Of a DNA stretch of 64,000 nucleotides, positions 1 through 8,080 are shown one piece after another. Each line of letters opens with the position of its first letter. The first letter of the stretch is position 1. Source of the stretch: JANXQG01 sp963780045. GTDB lineage: Bacteria > Planctomycetota > Planctomycetia > Pirellulales > Thermoguttaceae. The stretch is from the NCBI GenBank assembly GCA_963780045.1, contig CAVZZZ010000001.1, forward strand, positions 2,790,001 to 2,854,000, read 5' to 3'. Made by a program: the position numbers and the translations under genes. The notes beneath the pieces are model-generated. The model was not told the origin of the DNA. It ran no database searches and worked only from the letters and a program-made list of their open reading frames with translations.

Positions 1-1127
1 CCTGATTCATGCCGCAGCGCCCGCCGAGCACGTCCCAGGGCGGCACGCCCAGTTCGGCCAGCGTGCAATCGAGGAACGGCTCGCTGCCGTCGATCGTGTG
101 GTAGGCGCGGGGTGTGCGCTGTCCGCCGCATTTCGGGCACGCGCCCTGCCGCTCGGTCACTTTGCCCAAGGAGGCGGTAAACGGCTCATCCTCGCCGCAC
201 TTCGGGCAATAGAGCGAGGCCAGCAGGTCGCGGCCGGTTTCGACCACAGCCTGCAGGCCGAGATCGTGGCGGACCCGCTCCAGCAGGTCGCCTGCCCGCG
301 TCTTCGACACGCTGAAGTCCAACACAGCCAGCGGTTCGTCGGCATCGTGGGCGGGGCAGTCATCCTTGCGCGTGTAGGCCACGACGTAGCTCTGGTGCGG
401 CCATGCCCTCGAAGACGAATCCCCGGCCGTCGATCACGTCCAGGCCGTGCAGCAGTTTGACCGCCTCCTGGCACTGGATACCGGCGATGACCGAAGAGGT
501 CGTCGAGACGGTCGGCACCTTGCCCTCTTCCATCTGGTCGCGGGTAAGCAGGGCGCAACTTCGCCTGGCTTGCAGCATCTTCCAGTCGGTCTCGTTCATC
601 GTGCATTCGTAGCACGGCCCGCAGGCAGGGTCGAAAACGCGGGCAACGCCTTGCAGCCGCTCGATCGCGCCGTCGATCCAGATTTTGCCGGCCCGCGCCG
701 CGCCGCGGTTGATGGCCACGCGGGCCTCGCGATTGTCCAAGCCGCCGAGCACGACGTCGGCCCAGCGATAGACGCCCTGGCCAAGATCGTGGACGACATT
801 CAAGGTCAGCGGCTGCACACACAATCCGGGATAGATTTCCCGCGCGCGGGCGGCGGCCACGTCGGCTTTGGAGAGGCCGCAATCTTCGCCGCGGAACAGG
901 ACCGAGCGGGAGAGGTTCGAGTTCTCGATGCGGTCGCGGTCGGCGACGACGACGTTGCCCACGCCCAAAAGCGCGAGGTTCTTCAATATCTCGTTGCCCA
1001 GCGCCCCGGCGCCGATGACCAGTACCTTAGCCTGGGCGAGGCGCTCCTGGTCCCACCAGCTTATCAGCCGCAGCCGCGCGAAGCGATCGTCTTGGTCGGC
1101 ATCGGGAATAGTGAGAAGGTCCGGCAC
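1..1127 (-). CDS. UBA3/ThiF-like E1 activating enzyme (partial at window edge, one frameshift)
   Basis: Predicted ATP-dependent activating enzyme of a bacterial ubiquitin-like pathway. It would adenylate the C-terminus of the beta-grasp protein encoded 12 bp upstream and hold it as a thioester. GTG start with AGGGGG 8 nt before it. Residues 39-44 (GAGALG) form the nucleotide loop, 68-74 (ENSNLSR) carry the Arg finger, and 130-136 (LDNREAR) are the E1 Asp/Arg motif. CYEC at 172-175 matches the zinc pair of UBA3-type E1s, and C191 in RRSCALLT sits where UBA3 has its catalytic Cys. The frame breaks near 400, where one extra base around CCAGAGC would explain it. The other frame then stays open to position 1 and adds DDCPAH plus two CPKC knuckles, so the real protein continues outside the window. 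Motifs are seen; substrate and pathway are inferred. A MoeB/ThiF role in cofactor biosynthesis is the alternative. Confidence 0.8.
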
Positions 1128-1139
1128 GCGAGTGGCCCC

Positions 1140-1409
1140 CTAACCGGCGGTGATCTCCGGCTGCAGGCGGACAATGTCGCCGTTTTGCACGCCGGCCGAG
1201 GCGAGTGTTTCTTCATCCAGCAATTGCCGCCCGCTCGCCCGGTGCTGGAACTTGTAGCTCATCAACTGGTTGTCGGGGCTGTAGCGGGGCAGGTTCATCT
1301 TGTCGACCAGCACGGCGATGACCCGGTTGACCGGGGCGTCGGCCGGCAGCTCGACGAGTTGCTTCTTGTTGCCCGTGGCGTCCCAAACTTCGATCGTAAT
1401 ACTGTTCAT
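1140..1409 (-). CDS. Ubiquitin-like (YukD/EsaB-type) beta-grasp protein
   Basis: An 89-residue protein with the layout of a ubiquitin fold: an N-terminal strand pair (SITIEVWDATGNKKQLVEL), a helix (PVNRVIAVLVDKM), then LLDEETLASAGVQNGDIVRL, which matches the ubiquitin and YukD C-terminal half in which an acidic turn precedes the last strand. It ends QPEITAG, so the last residue is a single glycine and no processing tail follows. ATG start without a strong ribosome site. It is the first gene of a minus-strand pair with the E1-like enzyme 12 bp downstream, the arrangement predicted for prokaryotic ubiquitin-like conjugation operons. It is likely the protein activated by that E1. A role as a type VII secretion EsaB-like factor is less likely because no T7SS gene is nearby. 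Confidence 0.75.
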   Translation of the reverse strand: MNSITIEVWDATGNKKQLVELPADAPVNRVIAVLVDKMNLPRYSPDNQLMSYKFQHRASGRQLLDEETLASAGVQNGDIVRLQPEITAG

Positions 1410-1470
1410 CGGCGGCGTTTCTTTCCGAGGCGCGGATTCCTACACGCTAATTGGAGGCAGACGCCTCGTC

Positions 1471-1543
1471 AAGGGGGGAGCGGTGCAAGGAGCGAGGGGG
1501 GAAACGGCAACGGGGAGAAAGGGAGAAAGGGAAAGCGGGAGAC
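1471..1543. repeat. Purine-rich tract (GGGAGAAA type), copy 1
   Basis: A G/A-rich stretch on the plus strand built from units such as GGGGAGAAAGGGAGAAAGGG. It lies between the 5' end of the ubiquitin-like gene and the 3' end of dsbD. The same kind of tract occurs at 4797-4850, 5255-5300 (opposite strand) and 15109-15155. Function unknown; runs of three or more G could form a G-quadruplex. Confidence 0.7.
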
Positions 1544-1568
1544 GTAGAGCGCTCGCGAATCCACGCCT

Positions 1569-4186
1569 TTATTGTGCCGCCAATTCGCGCCGCGGCGGCG
1601 CGGCGGCCTTGTGCAGCGCGTCGAGAATCTGCTGCTGCGTGTAACTGCCGCGGAAGACGGTCGGATGGTTCGGGTCCAGCGCGGAGAAAATGGCGATGAC
1701 CGGCACTTGTCGACTGCCCAGCACATCAAGCATCGCAGTCACGTTGGGATCGTCTTCCGACCAATCCGCCTTGAGCGTCACGACGCCGTGCTGGCGCAAC
1801 GATTCGATCACCGGACTGGACCGCAGCACCGTATTCTCAAAAAGGTGGCAGTTTTGGCACCAGGAGGCGGTAAAATCGACAAGCACGGTGTTGGGGCCGA
1901 CGATCTTCATGCGGGATAGATTCGCTGGGACGGGCGGCGCGTCGTTTGCCGCCATGATGTCGACGAGACCGGGAAAGTGGTATTGGCCCAATAGTCTTTC
2001 ATCCAAGCCTGGGAACATCAGAATCCAGGCAATCCCTACAACGGCTGTACCTAATGCCCACGTTCGAACCTTGACGGCGAGTTCCCGTTCCGGTCCTACT
2101 CGGCCGACCAACCAGCAGGCCAGCGAGATGCCGAAGAGCAGCCCGGTCGTCGGCACGACATACTGCGGCTTCAGCACCGCCAGCAAATAGACTACCGTGC
2201 CCATCAGCACGAATCCCATGAATTGCTTGAAAGTCTCCATCCATGCGCCGGGCTTGGGAAGGAAACGGACTAATTCGGGAAACGCGCCGATCAGCAAATA
2301 GGGACTGGCCATGCCCAGACCGGCGGAGAGGAATATGGCGAAGGTCACGATAGGCGGCTGAGACGTGGCCCAGGCCACGGCCGAGGCCAACAGCGGCGCC
2401 GTGCAGGGCGTGGCCAAAAAAGTGGTCAATATGCCCTTGAAGAACGCGCCCGAGCGCCTTCCTGCGCTGCCAGCTTGCCGGTTCTTCCGCCTCCCAAGAA
2501 TGCCGGCAGCGGTATCTCCCATACGCCCATAAACATCAACGCGGCGCCGAACACCACGACGGCCAGCGCGATCTTGAACCAGGTCAATCCGAACAGTTCG
2601 CCCCAGCCGAGATGGAACACAACGGCCAGCAGCGCGAAGAGCATAAATACCGAAATTAGGCCTGCCGAATAGCAAACATTGAGCATCAGCGCGCGGCCGC
2701 GATTATGTCCCGACTGCTGCACAAAGGAGAGAATCTTCAGTCCGATCACCGGCAGCACGCACGGCATGATGTTTAAGATCAGTCCGCCCAAAAAGCCCCA
2801 GAAAATGACCATTGGCAAACTTGCAGCGCTATTCTGTCGACGCACGTTTTCCCTGATTTGGTCGATGTCGAAGCTTGCCGGATTGACGATCGTGCGGAGG
2901 TCTGCGACTGTCGTAAAGGGCAGCCAGTTGATCTCCTTGCCGGCGTTGGCTGCGGGCTTGGTCTCGACTTCGTTCAAAACGGCTTTCGCAGTGTCTTCCG
3001 CTGCCAACCCTTTTACCGGCGCAACGTCCGCCCGATAACTTGCGGTAAACGGATAGCCCCTTGCCGGAATGCAGCCCATGTCCTCCTCGCACAACTGCAT
3101 GATCGCCTCGCCGGCAATTCTCGTGGACTCTGTGTGCGCGCCGGGAGCGAATCGGATCGGTGCTACCCACTTAACCGTGCGCGTATACTCTTCCAGCGGC
3201 ACGCCGGGGAAAGCGTCGTTGTTGAACTTCGTTTCGGGCGGGGTTATTGCCGCAAAAGCTCCTATCGAAGCGACTTCCGCGGTTGGCTCGATGCGGATGA
3301 TCGATGACTTCGGGCCGGGCTGCCGCTGGGTCAGGGAATAAGTGTTTGCGCCAGGGGGCAGCGTCACTGAGACGAATAACTGCGCCGAGCCGTCGGGACC
3401 CGGCGCCGTGAAACCCGCATCAAGCTTGGGCACGCGGTCCCCGGTTCCAAGCGGCGCGTGCGAACGCGGAATGATCAGCGACTGCGTTCCAGCGCCGCCG
3501 ATCGAGAACTTGGTGGACGGCGATGCCGACTTGGCGGGCGGCGCGGACTTCTTCGCGCCCTCTTTGGGCGGATCGGCGGGGGGCTCTTTCTCCGGCGCGA
3601 CATCGGGCTGGTACTTGGCTGTAAAGGCATAGTCCTTGGGCATGGCGCAGCCGTTGTCGTCGCAGAGCTGCATCAACACTTTGCCTTCGATCTTGACCTT
3701 CTGGGGGTTAGTCCCGGCGGCAAGCTTGATCGGCGCGAACCATTTCACTTTGCCCGACTGCTCCTCCATAGGCACGCCGGGGAAAATATTATCGTCTCGC
3801 GAGACCTTCGGTTTGCCGACGGTGTGGAACTTGCCGATCGTCGGCACTTGCGTGCTGGAGTCGACCTTGATCTTGCTGCGGATCGGCCCGCCCTCGGGCT
3901 GCGTGATGGAATAGGTGTGAGCGCCCTCGGGCATGGTGGCGACAATGAACAACTGGGCTGCGCCGTCGGCATTTGGCTTGGTGAACCCCGCCTCCATTTT
4001 TGGAACGCGATCGCCTTCGCCCAATTGCGCCTGCTGGCCGCCGAGATTGAGAGCCTGATCTTGGCCCGGCACACCGGAAAACTGGAAGGCAGCGACGGGC
4101 CGCGCGGCGGCGAAAATGACGGCAAGTCCCAGGCACGCAGCAATCAGCGCGCACACGCAATACCGGGGAAACAGGTGGTTTCGCAT
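1569..4186 (-). CDS. dsbD: DsbD-type thiol:disulfide interchange protein with duplicated N-terminal domain (frameshifted)
   Basis: Carries electrons from cytoplasmic thioredoxin across the membrane to extracytoplasmic thiol proteins. About 870 residues after joining two frames near 2450. The chosen ATG (MRNHLFPRYC) begins a clear signal peptide; an in-frame ATG at 4246 adds 20 unconserved residues. Two tandem DsbD-alpha (DsbC-like) domains follow at about 55-200 and 235-395, each with a Cys pair (LCDDNGC and LCEEDMGC); standard DsbD has one. Next comes the polytopic CcdA-like region, including MPCVLPVIGLK and the LATPC redox Cys, then a thioredoxin-like domain with WCQNC. The break lies in GGCGCTCGGGCGCG, so it contains GCGC. 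All key cysteines are present, which favours an error in the sequence over a pseudogene. No operon partner is obvious. Confidence 0.88.
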
Positions 4187-4342
4187 GTTCGATCCGTCTT
4201 TCGGAGGTTTATATTGCTTGCGGGGGGAGAATGCCTCCCGCCGCATCTACTTTATTCGACAGGATCGCCTTGGACAATGCCGAATGCCCGGCCCGGCACT
4301 GCCGGGCGGCTTTATTATACGCTATCTTGGATCGTAGCCGCC

Positions 4343-4448
4343 GTAGGTCCTTCTTGCCGAGAGGGACTATTGCGGTCGCCGTGGGTGGACGCGCCGGGCC
4401 ATACGGAATTGTTGGCTGCAAAAGTCCATTCCGGCAGAAAGGACCTAC
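4343..4448. repeat. REPIN-like element: two inverted ~29-nt arms, copy 1
   Basis: Left arm at 4343-4371 begins GTAGGTCCTTCTTGCCGAGA. The right arm at 4420-4448 is inverted and reads GTAGGTCCTTTCTGCCGGAA on the minus strand. Each arm is itself an imperfect hairpin (GTAGGTCC...GGGACTA), and about 47 bp separate them. The 106-bp design, arm sequence and arm orientation match the element at 7974-8080. It ends 1 bp before the glnB start codon and contributes the AAAGG ribosome site. Confidence 0.75.
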
Positions 4449-4449
4449 T

Positions 4450-4796
4450 GTGAAACTGGTGATCGCGATTATTCAACCGACCAAGCTGAAGGCAGTCCGC
4501 GACGCCTTGGAGAAGATCGAGGTCACGCGGCTGACGATCACTGACGCCCAGGGCTTTGGCCGGCAGCGAGGACGGACGGAGATGTATCGCGGCCACGAAT
4601 ACACGACCACTTTGCTGCGCAAAGTCGCCTTGGAGATCGTTGTCAACGACGACTTCCTCGAACGGACGCTCACCACAATTATCAACGTCGCCCGGACCGG
4701 CGCCGAAGGGACGATCGGCGACGGAAAGATCTTTGTCGTGCCCTTGGCTGAGACGATTCAAGTTGCCGAGGGAAGGCCGGACCGGGGGCGGTGTGA
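4450..4796 (+). CDS. glnB: Nitrogen regulatory protein P-II (frameshift near the C-terminus)
   Basis: PII signal-transduction trimer subunit that senses 2-oxoglutarate and ATP/ADP and adjusts nitrogen metabolism. GTG start; AAAGGA 6 nt upstream is supplied by the preceding repeat arm. The sequence has the family N-terminus KLVIAIIQPTKLKAVRDAL, the QGFGRQRGRTEMYRGHEYT entry to the T-loop with the usual Tyr, and GTIGDGKIFVVPL for the B/C-loops. In the given frame it would run on to 5241 through a purine tract and across an opposite gene. One base missing near 4772 (GAGGGAAGGCC) would restore a short AGPGAV ending with TGA at 4794-4796, which fits the usual length of about 112-115 residues. The stop is therefore inferred. 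No amtB or glnA is adjacent. Confidence 0.85.
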
Positions 4797-4850
4797 GCGG
4801 GAGCGGGGGAGAAAGGGAGAAGGGGGAAGGGGACAAAGGGAGCAAGAACT
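4797..4850 (+). repeat. Purine-rich tract, copy 2 (left flank of four-helix-bundle gene)
   Basis: G/A-rich sequence with units GGGGGAGAAAGGGAGAAGGG directly after the inferred glnB stop. It is the mirror of the pyrimidine tract at 5255-5300, so the two flank the four-helix-bundle gene as inverted repeats. Confidence 0.65.
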
Positions 4851-4851
4851 G

Positions 4852-5254
4852 TTAGCTTCTTTGTCGGGCATTTCCTCCGTACAACAGCCACGGCTCGCGG
4901 TGATTGATCATCTCGACGAGCATTGCAAGAACTTCGTCGTACGCCTGGTAAAGCGTGGCGGCGCGATCGCGCGGCACGTAACCGCACTCGACTGCGAACT
5001 GAAGCCAAACTTGCGTTTCGGCTGCCTCGCTCTCCGAGTCCGACAGCTTGGAGGTGAAGGCGGCTTCGTAACGCCGTTTGCGCCAGGCCTCGGCAAGGTT
5101 GGCGCAGACCGACCTCGAGGCTCGCCGGGCCTGATCAGTCAACGAATACGTTTCTTCCTTGGGAAACGATTGACAAATGGAAGATTTCCATCGAGGCTTC
5201 AAATGCCTTCTTATAAACGTCCAACTGCGTGTGTCGCGTAATTTTACTTGCCAT
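4852..5254 (-). CDS. Four-helix-bundle protein, 23S rRNA intervening-sequence (S23) family (frameshifted)
   Basis: About 134 residues after joining frames near 5175. The N-terminus is MASKITRHTQLDVYKKAFEA with ATG at 5252-5254. The C-terminal part carries the family core SFPKEETYSLTDQARRASRS, VCANLAEAWRKRRYEAAF, the acidic ESEAAETQVWL helix and a tail ECGYVPRDRAATLYQAYDEV. The ribosome site is GGAGAGG within the purine tract. Proteins of this family are encoded in rRNA intervening sequences or as solitary genes, and their function is poorly known. The gene overlaps the end of the upstream membrane-protein gene by 11 bp and faces glnB tail to tail. Flanking purine tracts in inverted orientation suggest insertion as a cassette (inference). 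No rRNA is nearby. Confidence 0.8.
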
Positions 5255-6590
5255 TTGCCCTCTCCCCTTCTCCCTTTCCCCCTTTCTCCCCTTCTTCCAC
5301 TGCCGGCTCACTCCACCGTAGCGCCCGCTCCGCCGTTCGCCGCATTCTCTGGCGCTCCGTCCGTAACTGCCGCGCGCCGGCCGGATCTTTGTGCAGCCGG
5401 GGCAGGTCGAAGTTCTGCTCGCTCTTGTCAACGTCCAAAAAGACTTCGTCGGTCTCTCGCCCGTCGATGTCGCGGCGGAGGAGATAGTAAATCGCCGTTG
5501 TGGCGACGCCGAAGTAGCTGAACACGTAGCCCAATGCCAGGAGCTTCACGCATCCGTTCCAGAAAGAGATTAACGAGCCGCCAGCATGGGCGAGCGACGT
5601 GTCGCCGAGGTTGCCGATCAACTTGTCCGGCAGTGGCGCGGCGCCCCAGCTTGCCGACCAGGTCGCGAGCAGGATCACGCCCGCGGCGATATTCTCCACC
5701 ACGATCCAACCCAGCCAACCGACGATTACCGCAAAGACGACGTAGGCAAAATAGCGGAAAGGCCGTTGCAGGACGTAGGCGTAGGAGCGGCTGATGGCGT
5801 CAAAGGCGTCAGTGCCCTCGACGCTGATCGTGGCCCACATCAACGGCCAGCCCAAGAGCACTCCAATGAGCAACAGCACCATAATAAACGCCGCCGCCAG
5901 TGCCAGCGGCCAGATCAGTCCGCCCACGGCCGCAAAGAAGCCTGCTGTCTTCATGATGAGGCCCAACAGCAGGATCGGCACTGCGACGATGGCCACGCCC
6001 GCCATCGGTATCAGAGGCGCGGAGAAATACGAAAGCCACTTCGCACGGGCAAAGCGCAGCGATGCGCCCCAGCCGACTCTTTCTCCCACGGCCAATTCCA
6101 CGGCCGCCACGCGGCCGACGGCCGCGCCGAACCATGCCCAAACGGCCAGCGACCACAGACAGGAAATGATGAGCGCGGCGAAATCGCGCAGCGACATCGG
6201 CCGGCCGAACGTTGCCCAGTCGATTGGCCCCAAAGAAAAAAGTTGCAGCACGGGCCGCGTGAACGTATGCCAGGCGTACAAGAGGGGCTTCGACCACAAA
6301 TTGAGAGGCTCGATCACAAATGGGCGGTTGGGCACGCCGTCATCGATGATCTTCGATAACTTGTCATTACCGAAGGCGTCGCGCCAACTGCCGTTAAGCT
6401 CATCGCCCCCTGCAAACGCCTTGGCGATGACCCACCATCCCGCAAGCGTGAGAAGCAAGGCCGCCGCGCCGAGGACCAAGAGCCGCGGGCTGATGGCCAG
6501 GCGAAAGCCCTTGGCAATGCCCAGCCACGGAAAAATCTCCGTCCAGCGAATCGCCTTAAGCGCCACTCCCTCGTTTTCAAGCATGGTCAT
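5244..6590 (-). CDS. Polytopic membrane protein, function unknown
   Basis: About 448 residues. ATG at 6588-6590 is chosen because AGGAGG lies 4 nt upstream; a GTG at 6611 and a second ATG at 6584 are alternatives. Roughly seven hydrophobic segments are visible, for example LLVLGAAALLLTLAGWWVIA near residue 38, PLIPMAGVAIVAVPILLLGL, and AYVVFAVIVGWLGWIVV. A long soluble loop follows the first segment. The C-terminal 60 residues are charged (RLHKDPAGARQLRTERQRMR), and the last ~17 are encoded by the purine tract, so the natural end may have been altered by an insertion. No catalytic motif is recognised; it resembles conserved planctomycete inner-membrane proteins in composition only. Confidence 0.75.
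   Translation of the reverse strand: MTMLENEGVALKAIRWTEIFPWLGIAKGFRLAISPRLLVLGAAALLLTLAGWWVIAKAFAGGDELNGSWRDAFGNDKLSKIIDDGVPNRPFVIEPLNLWSKPLLYAWHTFTRPVLQLFSLGPIDWATFGRPMSLRDFAALIISCLWSLAVWAWFGAAVGRVAAVELAVGERVGWGASLRFARAKWLSYFSAPLIPMAGVAIVAVPILLLGLIMKTAGFFAAVGGLIWPLALAAAFIMVLLLIGVLLGWPLMWATISVEGTDAFDAISRSYAYVLQRPFRYFAYVVFAVIVGWLGWIVVENIAAGVILLATWSASWGAAPLPDKLIGNLGDTSLAHAGGSLISFWNGCVKLLALGYVFSYFGVATTAIYYLLRRDIDGRETDEVFLDVDKSEQNFDLPRLHKDPAGARQLRTERQRMRRTAERALRWSEPAVEEGEKGGKGEGERANGK
5255..5300 (-). repeat. Purine-rich tract, copy 3 (right flank, inverted)
   Basis: Pyrimidine-rich on the plus strand, so G/A-rich on the minus strand with units AGAAGGGGAGAAAGGGGG. It encodes the low-complexity tail (EEGEKGGKGEGER) of the membrane protein and supplies the ribosome site of the four-helix-bundle gene. 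Confidence 0.65.
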
Positions 6591-6696
6591 GCTCCCTCCT
6601 GCCGCTGTCACATTTGCATTTCATGCTGATAAAATAACATGGCGGGCGGCTGGCAAGCAAGTAGCCGGGAAAACGCCAGATTGCGCCGCCGACGAG

Positions 6697-7969
6697 TTAA
6701 CCGAGCCGATCCCGCTGTGCCCACAGCCCTAGCGCTGGGTTGCCGATGAAGTAGAACCGCTCGCCATCGGGAGTCGCGGCCCAGCCGTCACGGCGTGTGA
6801 TGGGACCGTACCGATCGAGCATTGCGGCAAGTTCGGCGTAGCCATAGCCGACCGATTCGATCTCCTCGCGCGTAAGGTGACCGGGACAATACGTAATGAC
6901 GAATCGGCCTTCCGATGAACCGTGGATAAGGTGCGCGGCGGCCGAGAGGTTTCGCGGCAGGTCGTCGGTTTCGCGGACAAGCTGCATTACCCGCGGCGTG
7001 CCGCAGTAGCCGTACTTGCGGATCAAGTCGTCGATCTGCCGGTCTTCGCCGAAGGTCTTCACGCCGGGGGCCAGGACGATCAGCTCGCCGCCGTCGGCAA
7101 TCGCCATCCGCGTGCGGTAGACGGCCTTGTTGCCCAGCCAGGTGCTGTGGAACTCTTCGGGATCGAGAGAGACGACCATCTTCGCCGGGGCTTCGTCCAG
7201 GACGGTGAAATTCACCTTGACGGAAAGCTCCGAGGCGGCCGTGAAGCACTCCACGTCCGTGCCGACGAACAGCCCGCGAACGGCCAGGCTGCCGTCGTCG
7301 CGGGGTCCGATCACCGTGAGCACGAAGACCAGCGGCAAGTGCGCAAAAATGTTCCTGGGCGTAGTTCAAGATGCGGCGGAGCGGCGTATCGGCCCGGCCC
7401 ATCATCCGCTCCATGCCGTAGGCGGCGCCGATGAAATGGCTTTCGTTGATCCCTTGCACGCCGCCCGTACCGACGAATACGTTCTTGTTGTAATTGGCCA
7501 TGCCCATCACTTCGTGCGGCACGACCTGCCCGATGGAGAGCACCAAATCGTGGCCGCCCTGCCAAATGAGGCGATTGAGCTGGGCGGGCCACGCGCGGTC
7601 CCAAAGTCCTTCGGTCATGCGGCAGACTTCGTCGGCGGGGACCTCGCCGATGGTCACCACGTCGTTCCGCCAGTCGTGCTCGCGAATCAGTTCCGCAGGC
7701 AAGCCGGGGAACATCCGCGCGATCTGCCAGTCGGCCATCGGAGCATGGGTGCCCAGCGCGGGCATAACGTCGCTCAGCCGCGTGCCGAAGTATTCGTATG
7801 CCAGGCAGGTGAGCGGCCCGGCCATGCTGTTGGCGCGGGTAAAGTCGGGCGGCAGCGCCAGCACCTTGTTCCGAGGACCGAGCTTGTCGAATACCGAGAA
7901 CATGGCCGCGCGAAGATCGTCGCGGGTCAGATCGGTCGTCGGCGAGCCTTGGGAGAAATAGGTCGGCAT
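6697..7969 (-). CDS. LarA-like nickel-dependent racemase/epimerase domain protein (frameshifted)
   Basis: Member of the lactate racemase (LarA, DUF2088) family, cytoplasmic enzymes that use a nickel-pincer cofactor to epimerise 2-hydroxyacids. About 424 residues. The N-terminal half has PDFTRANS, equivalent to the family DxTR motif, and GTHAPMADWQI, equivalent to the GTHR region. The C-terminal half carries FVGTDVECF and GKxVxxRTRMAIADGGELIV-like sequence. The frame changes near 7330 at TTTTTGCGCAC, where one extra T explains it. The ATG is preceded by AAGGGA within an arm of the repeat 7974-8080. It lies downstream of the DUF1559 gene on the same strand. No larB, larC or larE is in view, so the substrate is unknown and activity is uncertain. 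Confidence 0.78.
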
Positions 7970-7973
7970 GAAA

Positions 7974-8080
7974 GTAGGTCCCTTCTGCCGGAAGGGACGA
8001 AAACGTCGCGATCCGTTGGCAACTGCTACGTGCCATCTGCCGTCAGCGTCGATTAGTCCCGCTCGGCAAGCGAGACCTAC
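7974..8080. repeat. REPIN-like element: two inverted arms, copy 2
   Basis: Left arm from 7974 reads GTAGGTCCCTTCTGCCGGAA. The right arm, 8052-8080, reads on the minus strand GTAGGTCTCGCTTGCCGAGC. The 107-bp span and orientation are as in 4343-4448, while the central spacer is different sequence. The right arm contains the TAG stop of the DUF1559 gene, and the left arm lies 4 bp from the LarA-like ATG and supplies its AAGGGA ribosome site. Confidence 0.75.

Noticed and set aside
4797..5241. Long C-terminal extension of PII
   Set aside because: It crosses a purine repeat and an opposite gene; a short AGPGAV ending one base out of frame fits the normal PII length.
4852..5254. 23S rRNA intervening sequence
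   Set aside because: The protein is of the S23 family, but no rRNA sequence flanks it; the neighbours are glnB and a membrane-protein gene.
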